Counted from the stretch's first letter, positions 44,541 through 52,426 are shown. The stretch: 54,883 nt of DNA from an uncultured Clostridia bacterium (GCA_944376335.1 CALWCH010000010.1:1-54883); one strand, 5' to 3'. Notes: generated by a model from the sequence alone, not told the origin. Made by a program: numbers and translations.

Positions 44541-45251
44541 ATGCAGCCGAAATACAAGCGCGTGTTACTCAAACTCTCGGGCGAAGCCCTTGCGGGGGAC
44601 CAGAAGTTCGGCCTCAACGAGAAGGTCATCTCTATGGTCGTCGATCAGCTCGTCAAGGTGCACGAGATGGGCGTGGAGATCGCGCTCGTCATCGGCGGGG
44701 GCAACTTCTGGCGGGGGAGGCAGGGCACGAATATGGACCGCGCCACCGCCGACCAGATGGGTATGCTCGCCACCGTCATCAACTCGCTCGCGATGATGGA
44801 TGCCATTGAGCAGAGAGGCGTTCCCACGCGCGTGCAGACCGCCCTCAATATGATCTCCGTCGCAGAGCCCTACGTCCTCAGAAAGGCCCTTCACCACTTT
44901 GAGAAGGGGCGCATCGTCATCATGGCGTGCGGCACGGGCAACCCGTATTGCTCGACGGACACCGCCGCCGCGCAGCGTGCCTGTGAAATTCGGGCGGACG
45001 TGCTGCTCATGGCGAAGAATGTGGACGGCATCTACGACAGCGACCCCGCCTTAAACCCCGACGCGAAGAAGTATGAAAAGCTGACTTTTTCCGACGTCGT
45101 CAACAAGGGGCTCAAGGCGATGGACGCGACTGCCGCCACGATGTGCATGGAGAACGATATCCCCGTGCTCGCGTTCGCCCTCGGCGAGAAGGACTCCATC
45201 CTCCGCGCCGTCTGCGGCGAGAAGCTGGGCACCCTCATCAGCAACGAATAA
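44541..45251 (+). CDS. pyrH: UMP kinase
   Basis: 236 residues from the ATG at 44541 (GGAAAGGGG upstream; the in-frame ATG at 44523 precedes the RBS). Amino-acid-kinase fold with KRVLLKLSGEALAG, VIGGGNFWRGR and GTGNPYCSTDTAAAQRA. Phosphorylates UMP to UDP for RNA and wall precursors. First gene of the pyrH-frr-uppS-cdsA-dxr-rseP run. Confidence 0.97.
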   Translation: MQPKYKRVLLKLSGEALAGDQKFGLNEKVISMVVDQLVKVHEMGVEIALVIGGGNFWRGRQGTNMDRATADQMGMLATVINSLAMMDAIEQRGVPTRVQTALNMISVAEPYVLRKALHHFEKGRIVIMACGTGNPYCSTDTAAAQRACEIRADVLLMAKNVDGIYDSDPALNPDAKKYEKLTFSDVVNKGLKAMDATAATMCMENDIPVLAFALGEKDSILRAVCGEKLGTLISNE

Positions 45252-45266
45252 AATAAGGAGACGAAC

Positions 45267-45836
45267 ATGGAAAACGAAAAATTGGAAGAGATCTTTTTGG
45301 TGCTCGAGGATAAGCTCGACAAAGTCGTCGGCGTCCTCAAGGATGAGTATCAGACCATCCGCGCAGGCCGCGCCAACCCGCACATTCTGGACAGGCTCCA
45401 GGTGGAGGCATACGGCGGCATGAGCCCCTTAAATCAGCTGGGCAACGTTGCCGTGAGCGATGCGCGGTGCCTTGTCATCAGCCCTTGGGATAAGTCGCTC
45501 TTAAAGGCCATCGAGAAGGCCATCCTCGCCTCCAACATCGGGCTCAACCCCACCAACGACGGCAACGTCATCCGCCTTGTCTTCCCCGAACTCACCGAGG
45601 AGAGAAGAAAGGAGCTCGTAAAGCAGGTGCGCCGCATGGGCGAGGACGCGAAGGTCGCTGCCCGCAACGTCCGCCGCGAGGCGATGGACGGCATCAAGAA
45701 GATGAAGAACGGCAAGGAGATCTCCGAGGACGAGGCGTCCAACTCCGAACAGGACGTCGAGAAGGCGATCTCCAAGACGATGGAAGAGCTCGATAAGGCA
45801 GTTGCTGCCAAGGAAAAAGAGCTCATGACCATCTGA
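45267..45836 (+). CDS. frr: Ribosome recycling factor
   Basis: 189 residues. Blocks LKDEYQTIRAGRANPHILDR and ELTEERRKELVKQVRRMGED are diagnostic. Splits post-termination ribosomes with EF-G. AAGGAGA precedes the ATG; the stop shares one base with the uppS ATG. Confidence 0.97.
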   Translation: MENEKLEEIFLVLEDKLDKVVGVLKDEYQTIRAGRANPHILDRLQVEAYGGMSPLNQLGNVAVSDARCLVISPWDKSLLKAIEKAILASNIGLNPTNDGNVIRLVFPELTEERRKELVKQVRRMGEDAKVAARNVRREAMDGIKKMKNGKEISEDEASNSEQDVEKAISKTMEELDKAVAAKEKELMTI

Positions 45837-46522
45837 TGAGGCTTCCCCGTCACGTCGCCGTCATCATGGACGGCAACGGGCGCTGGGCGCAAAAACGCCT
45901 GCTTCCCCGAAGCGCCGGTCACAGCGCGGGCATGAAGCGCATGATCGCCCTCAGTGAATATCTCTTCCGCCGCGGGGTGGAAGTGGTGACGCTGTATGCG
46001 CTCTCCAAGGAGAACTTATCGCGCTCCGAGGAGGAGCTTTCCGCGCTCTTCACGCTCTTTCGCACCTACTTTTCGGGCAGCGTTGTCCGCCTTATAGAGG
46101 GGGGCGTGCGGCTCGACGTTGTGGGCGAGACCGAGCTTCTCCCCGAGGACATTCAGGCCCTCATTCAAGAGGGGAAGGAAAAGACGAAGGGGGGAGAAAG
46201 GGGCACGCTGGTGCTTGCCATCTGCTACGGCGGCAGGCAGGACATCGTGCGCGCCGCGAATGCGGCAGTCCGCATGGGCAAAGAGGTAGGGGAGGAGGAA
46301 TTTTCCGCACTCCTTTCGACGGGGGCGTACCCGCCGCCCGACCTTCTCATCCGCACGGGAGGGGAGAAGCGCCTCTCCAACTTTTTATTGTTTGAATCGG
46401 CGTATGCCGAACTGTATTTTTCCGATAAGATGTTCCCCGCCTTCACCGATGAGGACATGGCGCGCGCTTTGGAGGACTTTGCCTCGCGCGACCGCCGCTT
46501 CGGGAAGGTGAAGGGGGAATAA
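45836..46522 (+). CDS. uppS: Undecaprenyl diphosphate synthase
   Basis: 228 residues. The cis-prenyltransferase signature HVAVIMDGNGRWAQKR has the catalytic Asp12, followed by LYALSKENLSR and the C-terminal DLLIRTGGEKRLSNFLLFES. Makes the C55 lipid carrier for peptidoglycan. Overlaps frr by one base, so translation is coupled. Confidence 0.97.
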   Translation: MRLPRHVAVIMDGNGRWAQKRLLPRSAGHSAGMKRMIALSEYLFRRGVEVVTLYALSKENLSRSEEELSALFTLFRTYFSGSVVRLIEGGVRLDVVGETELLPEDIQALIQEGKEKTKGGERGTLVLAICYGGRQDIVRAANAAVRMGKEVGEEEFSALLSTGAYPPPDLLIRTGGEKRLSNFLLFESAYAELYFSDKMFPAFTDEDMARALEDFASRDRRFGKVKGE

Positions 46523-46535
46523 GTCCTGGTTTGCC

Positions 46536-47435
46536 ATGAAGAGACTCTTAACGGGTGCCGTCTATATCCTCATTCTCCTGGGCGCGTTTCTGCTCAGGAG
46601 GTATGTGCATCTGCTCTTTTTTGATGCGCTCCTTCTCGTGTTCTCCGTCATCGGGACGTTCGAGATGCTGCGCGCCTTCGGGGAGCGCGTTGACAGGGTG
46701 CAGAAGGCGATCGTGCTCGTCGTCTCGTCGGGGCTCATCATCTGCTATGCGGTGACGGACACCCTCTACCGTATGGTGCAGGAGACGCGCCCCGAGGTCG
46801 TCAACTATTCCCCGCTCATCACCTTTGTCGTGCTGATGGCGGGCCTTGCGGTTTTGTTCGGTTTGCTTGTCTTCCGGCACGAAAAGACCTCGCTCGACTC
46901 CTTGGGCTGTTCGCTCATCTGCCTTTTTTATCCCGCCGTCTTTTTGCTCGTCCTTGTCGGGTGCAACCATATGCCCGAATACTCCGAGATCGGCATCCTC
47001 TTCGTGTTCGTCATCTGCCCGTTTGCGGACAGCTTTGCCTATGTGTTCGGGCGGCTGTTCGGGCGGTGGGTACCCAAGAAGCTCTCTCCCACGGTGAGCC
47101 CCAACAAGACGCTCATCGGCGGGCTGGGCGGCCTCATCGGCGGGGCGCTTGGGGCTGTGTGCATCTTCTTTGTCTATTACGGGCTGTTGGAGCCCTGCGA
47201 CTTAAATACCGAGTGGCTGAATTTGGTGTTTTTCATCGGGCTCGGCGTGCTGACGGCGGCGTTTACGGAATTCGGCGATTTGGTGGAGAGCGCCGTCAAG
47301 CGCAAACTCGAAATTAAAGATATGGGCAAACTTCTGCCCGGGCACGGCGGCATACTCGACCGCATCGATTCTTCCCTCTATGCGGGGCTCATCGTGTGCT
47401 TTGTGCTGACGATGCGCATCCTCATCGTGGGCTGA
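46536..47435 (+). CDS. cdsA: Phosphatidate cytidylyltransferase
   Basis: 299 residues with about eight transmembrane helices. Signature near the C terminus: SPNKTLIGGLGG and FGDLVESAVKRKLEIKDMGK...HGGILDRIDS. Makes CDP-diacylglycerol, precursor of membrane phospholipids. No strong RBS; the start lies 13 nt after uppS, so coupling is likely. Confidence 0.96.
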   Translation: MKRLLTGAVYILILLGAFLLRRYVHLLFFDALLLVFSVIGTFEMLRAFGERVDRVQKAIVLVVSSGLIICYAVTDTLYRMVQETRPEVVNYSPLITFVVLMAGLAVLFGLLVFRHEKTSLDSLGCSLICLFYPAVFLLVLVGCNHMPEYSEIGILFVFVICPFADSFAYVFGRLFGRWVPKKLSPTVSPNKTLIGGLGGLIGGALGAVCIFFVYYGLLEPCDLNTEWLNLVFFIGLGVLTAAFTEFGDLVESAVKRKLEIKDMGKLLPGHGGILDRIDSSLYAGLIVCFVLTMRILIVG

Positions 47436-47466
47436 GCGCATATTTTACCGTTTTCACGGATACAAT

Positions 47467-47490
47467 AGTGGGGGCATGCCCCCGCTCTTT
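47467..47490 (+). terminator. Possible weak terminator between cdsA and dxr
   Basis: AGTGGGGGC/GCCCCCGCT stem (perfect core GGGGGCATGCCCCC) followed by CTTTG. The T-run is short, so it may only attenuate. Confidence 0.45.
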
Positions 47491-47518
47491 GCTATAAAAT
47501 GCTTTTTTGGAGGCGGTC

Positions 47519-48634
47519 ATGAAGATCGCATTGATCGGCTGCAGCGGCAGCATCGGCAGACAGGCCGCGGAGGTCGTGCGGGAGCACCCCGCACACTTTT
47601 GTTTTTCCGCACTCATCGGGGGGAGCGACGCGGCTTCGCTCGAAGCTCTCTCGGCGGAATTTCACCCCGACTTTGCGGGGCTGGCGTCGGGCGGGGAGGT
47701 GCGCCTTCCCGAGGGCACCCGCCTTTTGAAGGGCGAGGACATTCTCCTGCACGCCTTCGACGGGGCGGACGTCGCCCTCATTGCGGCGAGCGGGTTTGCG
47801 GGGCTTCAATACACGCTGCGGGCAGCGGAGCACGGCATAAAAATTGCGCTTGCCAACAAGGAGTCGCTCGTCTGCGGCGGGGAACTCGTGACTTCTGCCG
47901 TGAAGAAGAGCGGGAGCGCGCTGGTGCCCGTGGACAGCGAACACTCCGCCCTCTTTCAGGCGCTCAACTTTCGGCGGGATACCCCCTTTGAAAAGCTCAT
48001 CTTAACGGCGAGCGGCGGGCCCTTCTTCAAGCTCTCCGAAGGGGAGTTGAGAGCTGTGACGGCGGCGGATGCGCTCTGCCACCCGACGTGGAAGATGGGG
48101 CCCAAGATCACCATCGACAGCGCGACGCTTTTAAACAAGGGGTATGAGGTCATCGAGGCGCGGTGGCTTTACGATGCGCCCTTTGAAAGCATTGAAGCCG
48201 TCGTCCACCCCGAGAGCATCGTGCACTCGCTCGTCTCGTTTCAAGACGGCGCGATGATGGCGCAGCTCGGCTATCCCGATATGAAGCTGCCCATCCAGCT
48301 TGCGCTCACCTATCCCCAAAGACTGCCCTGCGTGAAGCAGCTCGATCTTGTCTCCTTGGGTGCGCTGCACTTCTATCCGCTGCCCAAGGAGAAGTTCCCT
48401 TGCTATTCGCTCGCGCTTGCGGCGGGGAAGGCGGGGGGAACGGCACCTGCCGTGCTCAACGGGGCGGCGGAGATCGCCGTTTCGGCATTTCTGAAGGGGG
48501 AGATCTCTTTCCCGCGCATTGCGGAGGTCATCGACAGCGCCCTGCAAAAGCTGCCGCGGGAGAAGGTGTGCTCCTTTGAACAGCTTGCGGAAGTTGACGC
48601 CCGCGCCCGCCGCATTGCTTTAAGCCTTCTATGA
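47519..48634 (+). CDS. dxr: 1-deoxy-D-xylulose-5-phosphate reductoisomerase
   Basis: 371 residues from the ATG at 47519 (TTTTGGAGG upstream; an in-frame TTG at 47507 overlaps the RBS). NADPH-binding GCSGSIGRQA, metal and substrate regions VPVDSEHSALFQAL and SGGPFF, and HPTWKMGPKITIDSATLLNK. Second step of the MEP isoprenoid pathway, which feeds uppS. Stop overlaps rseP (ATGA). Confidence 0.97.
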   Translation: MKIALIGCSGSIGRQAAEVVREHPAHFCFSALIGGSDAASLEALSAEFHPDFAGLASGGEVRLPEGTRLLKGEDILLHAFDGADVALIAASGFAGLQYTLRAAEHGIKIALANKESLVCGGELVTSAVKKSGSALVPVDSEHSALFQALNFRRDTPFEKLILTASGGPFFKLSEGELRAVTAADALCHPTWKMGPKITIDSATLLNKGYEVIEARWLYDAPFESIEAVVHPESIVHSLVSFQDGAMMAQLGYPDMKLPIQLALTYPQRLPCVKQLDLVSLGALHFYPLPKEKFPCYSLALAAGKAGGTAPAVLNGAAEIAVSAFLKGEISFPRIAEVIDSALQKLPREKVCSFEQLAEVDARARRIALSLL

Positions 48635-49872
48635 CTCAACTTTTAGCCTTTTCGTGGAGCACCGTGGGTTCCGTGCTTCTCTCCATTTTAATTCTCCTTC
48701 TCATGATCACCGTGCATGAGTTCGGGCACTACCTCGTGGGGAAGCTCTTGAAGTTCCGCATCAACGAGTTCTCTATCGGGTTTGGGCCCGCGCTCTTCAA
48801 GCGGCGCAGCAAGAAGACGGGGGAGCTGTTTTCCGTGCGGCTCATTCCGCTCGGGGGATACTGCGCGTTCGACGGCGAGGACGGCCTCGACGAAGAGCAG
48901 GAGCAAGCTGCGCCCCCGCCCGAGGCGTTTACGGAGTTTGAAGCGCCTGCATCCCCCGAAAATGAGCAGGAGAAGCTCATCAAGGAGGCGGGCACGCAGT
49001 TTGTGCCGAAGGGGGAGCCCTTCACCAAGCGGCCGCCGTGGGCGCGCATCTGCGTACTCGTCGCGGGTGCGCTGATGAACTACCTCTTTGCGGTGCTTCT
49101 CATCATCATCGAGTTCTTTGCGTGCGGGCAGACGCTCATCGCCGTTTATGAAGCCGCACCCGCCGAGGGGGAGTACGCCGCCTATTCGCTCGCCGACGGG
49201 GATATCCTCCTGGAGGCGGACGGCAGGGGAGTGTACCTCACGACCGACCTTTTAGCCGCCCTCCACGGCAAGAATAAGGGGGATCTGGTGGAGTTCACCG
49301 TCTCCCGCGTTACGGAGCGCACGGAGGACGGAAGGGCCGCAAGGCGCGAGGAGATGATCGTCACCGTCATGCTGCGGGAGGACGTGGGGGACGCCTCGAG
49401 TGCGGACAGCGCGCTCTTGTGGCGCGCCATCGGGGCGGCGCAGGACGAGGACGGCAATTACATGATGGCGAATGCCGTCGTAAAGTTCGGGTTTTTTGAG
49501 ACGCTCGGCCGCGCGTTTACCTATTCGTTTAAGATCGCGGGGTCGATTTTCCGTGTTTTAGGAGAGCTTTTGACGGGGAGGCTGGGGCTCGATGCGTTCG
49601 GGGGGCCCATTACGACCATTTCCATGACCGCGCAGGTCGCCTCTCAGGGGCTTAGATACTTTTTGGAAATTGCGGGGTATATCGGCGTCAATTTGGCCGT
49701 ATTCAACCTCTTGCCCATTCCCGCGCTGGACGGCAGCAAGGTGGTGTTCACCGCCATCGAGTGGGTGCGCGGCAAGCCCATCCCCCGCCGCATTGAGGCA
49801 GTTATACACGCCGTCGGCTTTGTGCTCATTTTGGGATTTGCGGTTTTGGTTGATGTTTTGCAGTTTTTGTAA
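48631..49872 (+). CDS. rseP: Site-2 protease RseP
   Basis: 413 residues. Zinc motif HEFGH at residues 29-33 in the first transmembrane helix, a PDZ domain in the middle, and the third-ligand motif NLLPIPALDG near the C terminus. Performs intramembrane cleavage of regulators such as anti-sigma factors. Residues about 88-130 are an acidic Pro/Glu-rich insertion (EEQEQAAPPPEAFTEFE). Last gene of the run. Confidence 0.95.
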   Translation: MTQLLAFSWSTVGSVLLSILILLLMITVHEFGHYLVGKLLKFRINEFSIGFGPALFKRRSKKTGELFSVRLIPLGGYCAFDGEDGLDEEQEQAAPPPEAFTEFEAPASPENEQEKLIKEAGTQFVPKGEPFTKRPPWARICVLVAGALMNYLFAVLLIIIEFFACGQTLIAVYEAAPAEGEYAAYSLADGDILLEADGRGVYLTTDLLAALHGKNKGDLVEFTVSRVTERTEDGRAARREEMIVTVMLREDVGDASSADSALLWRAIGAAQDEDGNYMMANAVVKFGFFETLGRAFTYSFKIAGSIFRVLGELLTGRLGLDAFGGPITTISMTAQVASQGLRYFLEIAGYIGVNLAVFNLLPIPALDGSKVVFTAIEWVRGKPIPRRIEAVIHAVGFVLILGFAVLVDVLQFL

Positions 49873-49884
49873 GCGGAGCTTTGC

Positions 49885-49916
49885 ATAAAAAAACGCTTGT
49901 CGGGAGACGAGCGTTT
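49885..49916 (-). terminator. Minus-strand terminator downstream of rseP
   Basis: Stem AAACGCTTGTC/GACGAGCGTTT with a GGGA loop; the T-run (seven T) is on the minus-strand side, so it would stop leftward transcripts. It may also serve rseP poorly in the other direction. Confidence 0.65.
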
Positions 49917-49949
49917 CGCATAGATATATAAGATTTTTTTCGGGAATGG

Positions 49950-49978
49950 TTGACAAATCGAAAAAAAGGTGATAAACT
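49950..49978 (+). promoter_or_regulatory. Plus-strand promoter of the convergent locus
   Basis: TTGACA (49950-49955), 17-bp spacer, TAAACT (49973-49978). Transcription should start near 49985. Confidence 0.75.
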
Positions 49979-49983
49979 AAAGG

Positions 49984-50017
49984 AGCAACAGAGGGATACC
50001 GCAAAGCGGTTAGCCTC
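49984..50017. repeat. Left arm of inverted repeat in the convergent locus
   Basis: AGCAACA...GGATACCG...GCGGTTAGCCTC is repeated in inverted orientation at 50216-50247. Because the two promoters face each other, the two RNAs start with nearly the same sequence. The arm itself folds as ACCGC-AAA-GCGGT. Confidence 0.8.
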
Positions 50018-50076
50018 AGATGTCAGTTAAAATAACCGGCCCCGAAGTAACGGCTCGCAGGGCGGTTATTTTTTTA
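49985..50076 (+). ncRNA. Candidate antisense (antitoxin-like) RNA
   Basis: Runs from the start inferred from the promoter to the T-run of the terminator, about 90 nt. It has a 5' hairpin (ACCGC-AAA-GCGGT), a short linker, and a 3' hairpin whose stem AAATAACCG...CGGTTATTT encloses a CCG-AAGTAA-CGG loop. Its last ~11 nt are antisense to the stop-codon end of the minus-strand ORF, and the hairpin overlaps the presumed 3' end of that mRNA. UUAGC in its 5' hairpin flank can pair with GCUAA just before the peptide start codon. Resembles RNAII of par loci in layout. Confidence 0.5.
50029..50076. terminator. Bidirectional terminator between the convergent RNAs
   Basis: Long stem AAATAACCG(G)CCC/GGGCGGTTATTT; seven T residues follow on the plus strand and four on the minus strand. 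Confidence 0.75.
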
Positions 50077-50170
50077 TGCGAATGATGATCATTGTCTTGG
50101 TGACTGTGACCGAAGAGAGAAGGCCTTTCTTCTTCAAAATGCGAAGAAGAAGGATCAGCTCTTTTTTCAT
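50066..50170 (-). CDS. 34-residue basic hydrophobic peptide, candidate type I toxin
   Basis: The peptide runs MKKELILLLRILKKKG, then LLSSVTVTKTMIIIRIKK: two hydrophobic stretches separated by lysines, net charge about +9. AAGGGGGTGG precedes the ATG at 50170. Upstream lies a good promoter (50283-50255) and a leader of about 78 nt in which GCCTCCTT (50220-50213) can pair with the Shine-Dalgarno, a common way to hold back type I toxin translation. It does not resemble Fst, TxpA or other toxin sequences I know. Coding status and toxicity are inferred from size, RBS, promoter and the convergent antisense RNA. Confidence 0.55.
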   Translation of the reverse strand: MKKELILLLRILKKKGLLSSVTVTKTMIIIRIKK

Positions 50171-50215
50171 TAGCACCACCCCCTTATAAGGAAATATCTC
50201 ATAATTTCCCCCAAG

Positions 50216-50247
50216 GAGGCTAACCGCCTACGGTATCCGTGTTGCTT
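50216..50247. repeat. Right arm of inverted repeat in the convergent locus
   Basis: Inverted counterpart of 49984-50017. On the minus strand it forms the 5' end of the peptide mRNA, reading AGCAACA-C-GGATACCG-TAG-GCGGTTAGCCTC. Confidence 0.8.
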
Positions 50248-50254
50248 GATTTGT

Positions 50255-50283
50255 ATTGTAACATAATTTAAGAAATTCGTCAA
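50255..50283 (-). promoter_or_regulatory. Minus-strand promoter of the convergent locus
   Basis: On the minus strand: TTGACG (50283-50278), 17-bp spacer, TACAAT (50260-50255). Confidence 0.75.
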
Positions 50284-50319
50284 TAAGTTCATGCGGATCT
50301 TTTTTGTGGTACAAGCAGA

Positions 50320-50359
50320 AATAAAATAAGGCGCGCCTGCGTTTTCACGCGGGCGCGCC
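50320..50359 (-). terminator. Terminator of thiT
   Basis: GGCGCGCCTGCGT/ACGCGGGCGCGCC stem (one wobble), TTTC loop; on the minus strand it is followed by TTATTTTATTT. Confidence 0.78.
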
Positions 50360-50379
50360 GTTTGCTGTGAAGCGATGTG

Positions 50380-51522
50380 TTATGCTTCAGATTGAGCCGC
50401 TGTAGGGGTATTCTGTGAGGGCTTGACGGTGTTGAAGCGTCTCACCTGCTTGACGAACGCCTTGGAGCTGAACAGGATGACAGCCGCCACGATGGCAATG
50501 GCGATGTCGGGCAGCACATAGCCCGCCTGATAGGAAAGGCTGTACAGCCACACGGGCTGGCCCTCGGGCGCCCACATGCCGAAGGCGAACATGCCCGAAA
50601 GGAAGTGCATCACGAAGCGCGAGAGACCCGCAACGACGCCGCCGAGGGCGATCTGCACCTGCGGGAGCTTATCGAGCGCCTTCACCTTTGCAAAGCAGCC
50701 CGCAAGGCCGATGCACATGAAGGCGAGGGGATAATCGAGAAGGAACTGCGCGGGGTGCAGGATGTAGGGGTCCTGGAACGCCTGCAAAATGCCGTAGATG
50801 AAGCCCGCGAACACGCCCTTCTTGGTGCCGAACATGTAGGAGTAGATCATGAGGGGCACGAGGGAGGCGATGGTGATGGAACCGCCCTGGGGCATCTTGA
50901 CGATGCGCAGATAGGAGAGCGCAAAGCTCATTGCGATGCAGACTGCCGCATAGGAGATGGCCTTCGTGTCGAAGCCCTTCTTGTCGCCTCTCCCCGTGAG
51001 GAAGGTGACGACGAGGACGGCGATGACGGCGATGGCGGCGGAGACGTAGAGTGCGACGGAGTTGACGGCGTCATTGGTGGTGCCGTTCATCTCGGCGGCG
51101 TCGCCCGACTCATAGTAGACGCCCATGCACACGAGCGTTGCGATGAGGGCGGCAGCGATGAGCACACCTGCGATGATGTAGGTCACTTTATTGCGCTTGA
51201 GAGCGAGCATGACGGCGCTCACGCCGACGGCTGCGATGAGGGCGACGAGGGGCGCAAAGAGCGTGAGGGTGATGCCGTCTTCGAGGAAGGTGAAGACGAG
51301 GAGCGTGATGCCGACCGCGCACGCATACACGACGAAGAAGATGAGGCAGCCCTTTAAATAAGCGCCGCGCTTTTCACCGCGCACCAAAAGCAGCGAGATG
51401 AGGAAGCCGAGCGCGAGGGCGATCGTCAGCCAGAAACAGATGCCGCGCGCGATGTTCATGGGCGAATCGAAGAGAATGGGGTACCATTCTGCGGGATCCG
51501 CCAAGAGGGAAGTGAGTAACAT
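50380..51522 (-). CDS. thiT: Thiamine ECF transporter S component ThiT with N-terminal membrane extension
   Basis: 380 residues. The ATG at 51522 is chosen because GGAGG lies directly upstream; the earlier in-frame ATG at 51534 overlaps that Shine-Dalgarno. The C-terminal half (from about 190) is ThiT-like: SFALSYLRIVKMPQGGSITI, SLVPLMIYSYMFGTKKGVFA, GILQAFQDPYILHPAQFLLD. ThiT binds thiamine and docks on the shared EcfAA'T module, which is not encoded here. The N-terminal ~190 residues add about five extra transmembrane segments of unknown function. A TPP riboswitch and terminator in the leader support the thiamine role. Confidence 0.93.
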   Translation of the reverse strand: MLLTSLLADPAEWYPILFDSPMNIARGICFWLTIALALGFLISLLLVRGEKRGAYLKGCLIFFVVYACAVGITLLVFTFLEDGITLTLFAPLVALIAAVGVSAVMLALKRNKVTYIIAGVLIAAALIATLVCMGVYYESGDAAEMNGTTNDAVNSVALYVSAAIAVIAVLVVTFLTGRGDKKGFDTKAISYAAVCIAMSFALSYLRIVKMPQGGSITIASLVPLMIYSYMFGTKKGVFAGFIYGILQAFQDPYILHPAQFLLDYPLAFMCIGLAGCFAKVKALDKLPQVQIALGGVVAGLSRFVMHFLSGMFAFGMWAPEGQPVWLYSLSYQAGYVLPDIAIAIVAAVILFSSKAFVKQVRRFNTVKPSQNTPTAAQSEA

Positions 51523-51573
51523 AAAAACCTCCATAATTTTTTTGAGTTATCCGTCAAAGCGACGCTTTGCGAT

Positions 51574-51601
51574 AAAAAAACGCCCGCAGGTGACGCGGGC
51601 G
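51574..51601 (-). terminator. Riboswitch-controlled terminator of thiT
   Basis: On the minus strand CGCCCGC-GTCACCT-GCGGGCG followed by seven T residues, just downstream of the TPP aptamer. TPP binding should favour this terminator (known mechanism, inferred here). Confidence 0.85.
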
Positions 51602-51626
51602 AAGTCTATCATAACATAAGAAATCT

Positions 51627-51698
51627 CGTCTTTCGTCCAAGCATTACCTTGCCCGATTCAAGTGGTATGATCTCAGCTTATTACAGCACCCACGACGG
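51627..51698 (-). promoter_or_regulatory. TPP riboswitch (THI element)
   Basis: On the minus strand the THI-box landmarks appear in order: GGGTGC, GCTGAGA, TACCACTTGAATCGGG, AAGGTAATGCTTGGACG, closed by CGTC/GACG. It lies between the thiT promoter and terminator. Confidence 0.93.
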
Positions 51699-51717
51699 AT
51701 AATTCGGTTGTGAGAAA

Positions 51718-51746
51718 ATTATATTGCATTTTCCCTCATCTGTCAA
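51718..51746 (-). promoter_or_regulatory. Promoter of thiT
   Basis: On the minus strand: TTGACA (51746-51741), 17-bp spacer, TATAAT (51723-51718). Full consensus. Confidence 0.9.
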
Positions 51747-51776
51747 CAAATTTTCGCCGTTTTTCTCCCGCTTCGA

Positions 51777-51805
51777 TTGTTTTTTGCCCCTCTTTATGCT
51801 ATAAT
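51777..51805 (+). promoter_or_regulatory. Promoter of the YfbR-like gene
   Basis: TTGTTT (51777-51782), 17-bp spacer, TATAAT (51800-51805), divergent from the thiT promoter with about 30 bp between the -35 elements. Confidence 0.75.
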
Positions 51806-51844
51806 GCGGGTTGCAGCGCAAAATTTTGCGCGCAGGAGAACAGT

Positions 51845-52426
51845 ATGGAACAATTTTACGCCTATCTCGACCGCATGAAGTTCATCAAGCGCTGGCAGCT
51901 CATGCGCTCCGTGCGGGAAGAGAACATCATGGAGCACTCGCACTCCGTTGCCGTGTTGACGCACGCGCTCGTCAGTATCGAAAATGCCGTCTACGGGGGG
52001 CACATCGACGCGGAAAAGGCGGTCTTTTACGCGCTCTACCATGAAGTCAGCGAGGTGATGACGGGGGATATGCCCACGCCCGTGAAGTACTTCAACAACA
52101 GCATTCACGGCGAATATGAAAAGCTTGAAAAGCTCGCCGTCGATAAGATCGCAGATACGCTCCCCGCGGAGCTGCGGGATGCCCTGTACCCTTACCTGCA
52201 GGCGGACAAGCATACCGATGAGTACCGCTTTGTCAAGGCCGCCGATAAGCTCTCGGCGTACATCAAGTGCCTCGAGGAGCTGCGCTCGGGCAACCGCGAA
52301 TTTGCGCAGGCGGAGCGCACCATCCGCGAATCGCTCGAACATATGGAGCTGAGAGCCGTTGCGTACTTTTTCGAGCACTTTATTCCCGCCTTTTCGCTCT
52401 CTCTGGATGAGCTGGAGGGGCTTTGA
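51845..52426 (+). CDS. YfbR-like HD-domain 5'-deoxynucleotidase
   Basis: 193 residues from the ATG at 51845 (CAGGAGAA upstream). Family landmarks: MRSVREENIMEHSHSVAVL with the first metal His, and ALYHEVSEVMTGDMPTPVKY. YfbR of E. coli dephosphorylates 5'-deoxynucleoside monophosphates. The HD dyad (HDxSEVLTGD in E. coli) reads His66-Glu67 here, a Glu in place of the metal-binding Asp. A downstream Asp (AADKLSAYIKCLEEL) is kept. Activity is uncertain because of the substitution. Confidence 0.85.
   Translation: MEQFYAYLDRMKFIKRWQLMRSVREENIMEHSHSVAVLTHALVSIENAVYGGHIDAEKAVFYALYHEVSEVMTGDMPTPVKYFNNSIHGEYEKLEKLAVDKIADTLPAELRDALYPYLQADKHTDEYRFVKAADKLSAYIKCLEELRSGNREFAQAERTIRESLEHMELRAVAYFFEHFIPAFSLSLDELEGL

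Noticed and set aside
49984-50247. Inverted repeats as ends of a miniature transposon
   Set aside because: The arms coincide with the 5' ends of two predicted RNAs, both promoters lie outside the arms, and no flanking target duplication is seen. A regulatory RNA pair fits better, though a mobile origin is not excluded.
51520-51534. thiT start at the ATG at 51534
   Set aside because: That ATG overlaps the GGAGG that serves as Shine-Dalgarno for the ATG at 51522.
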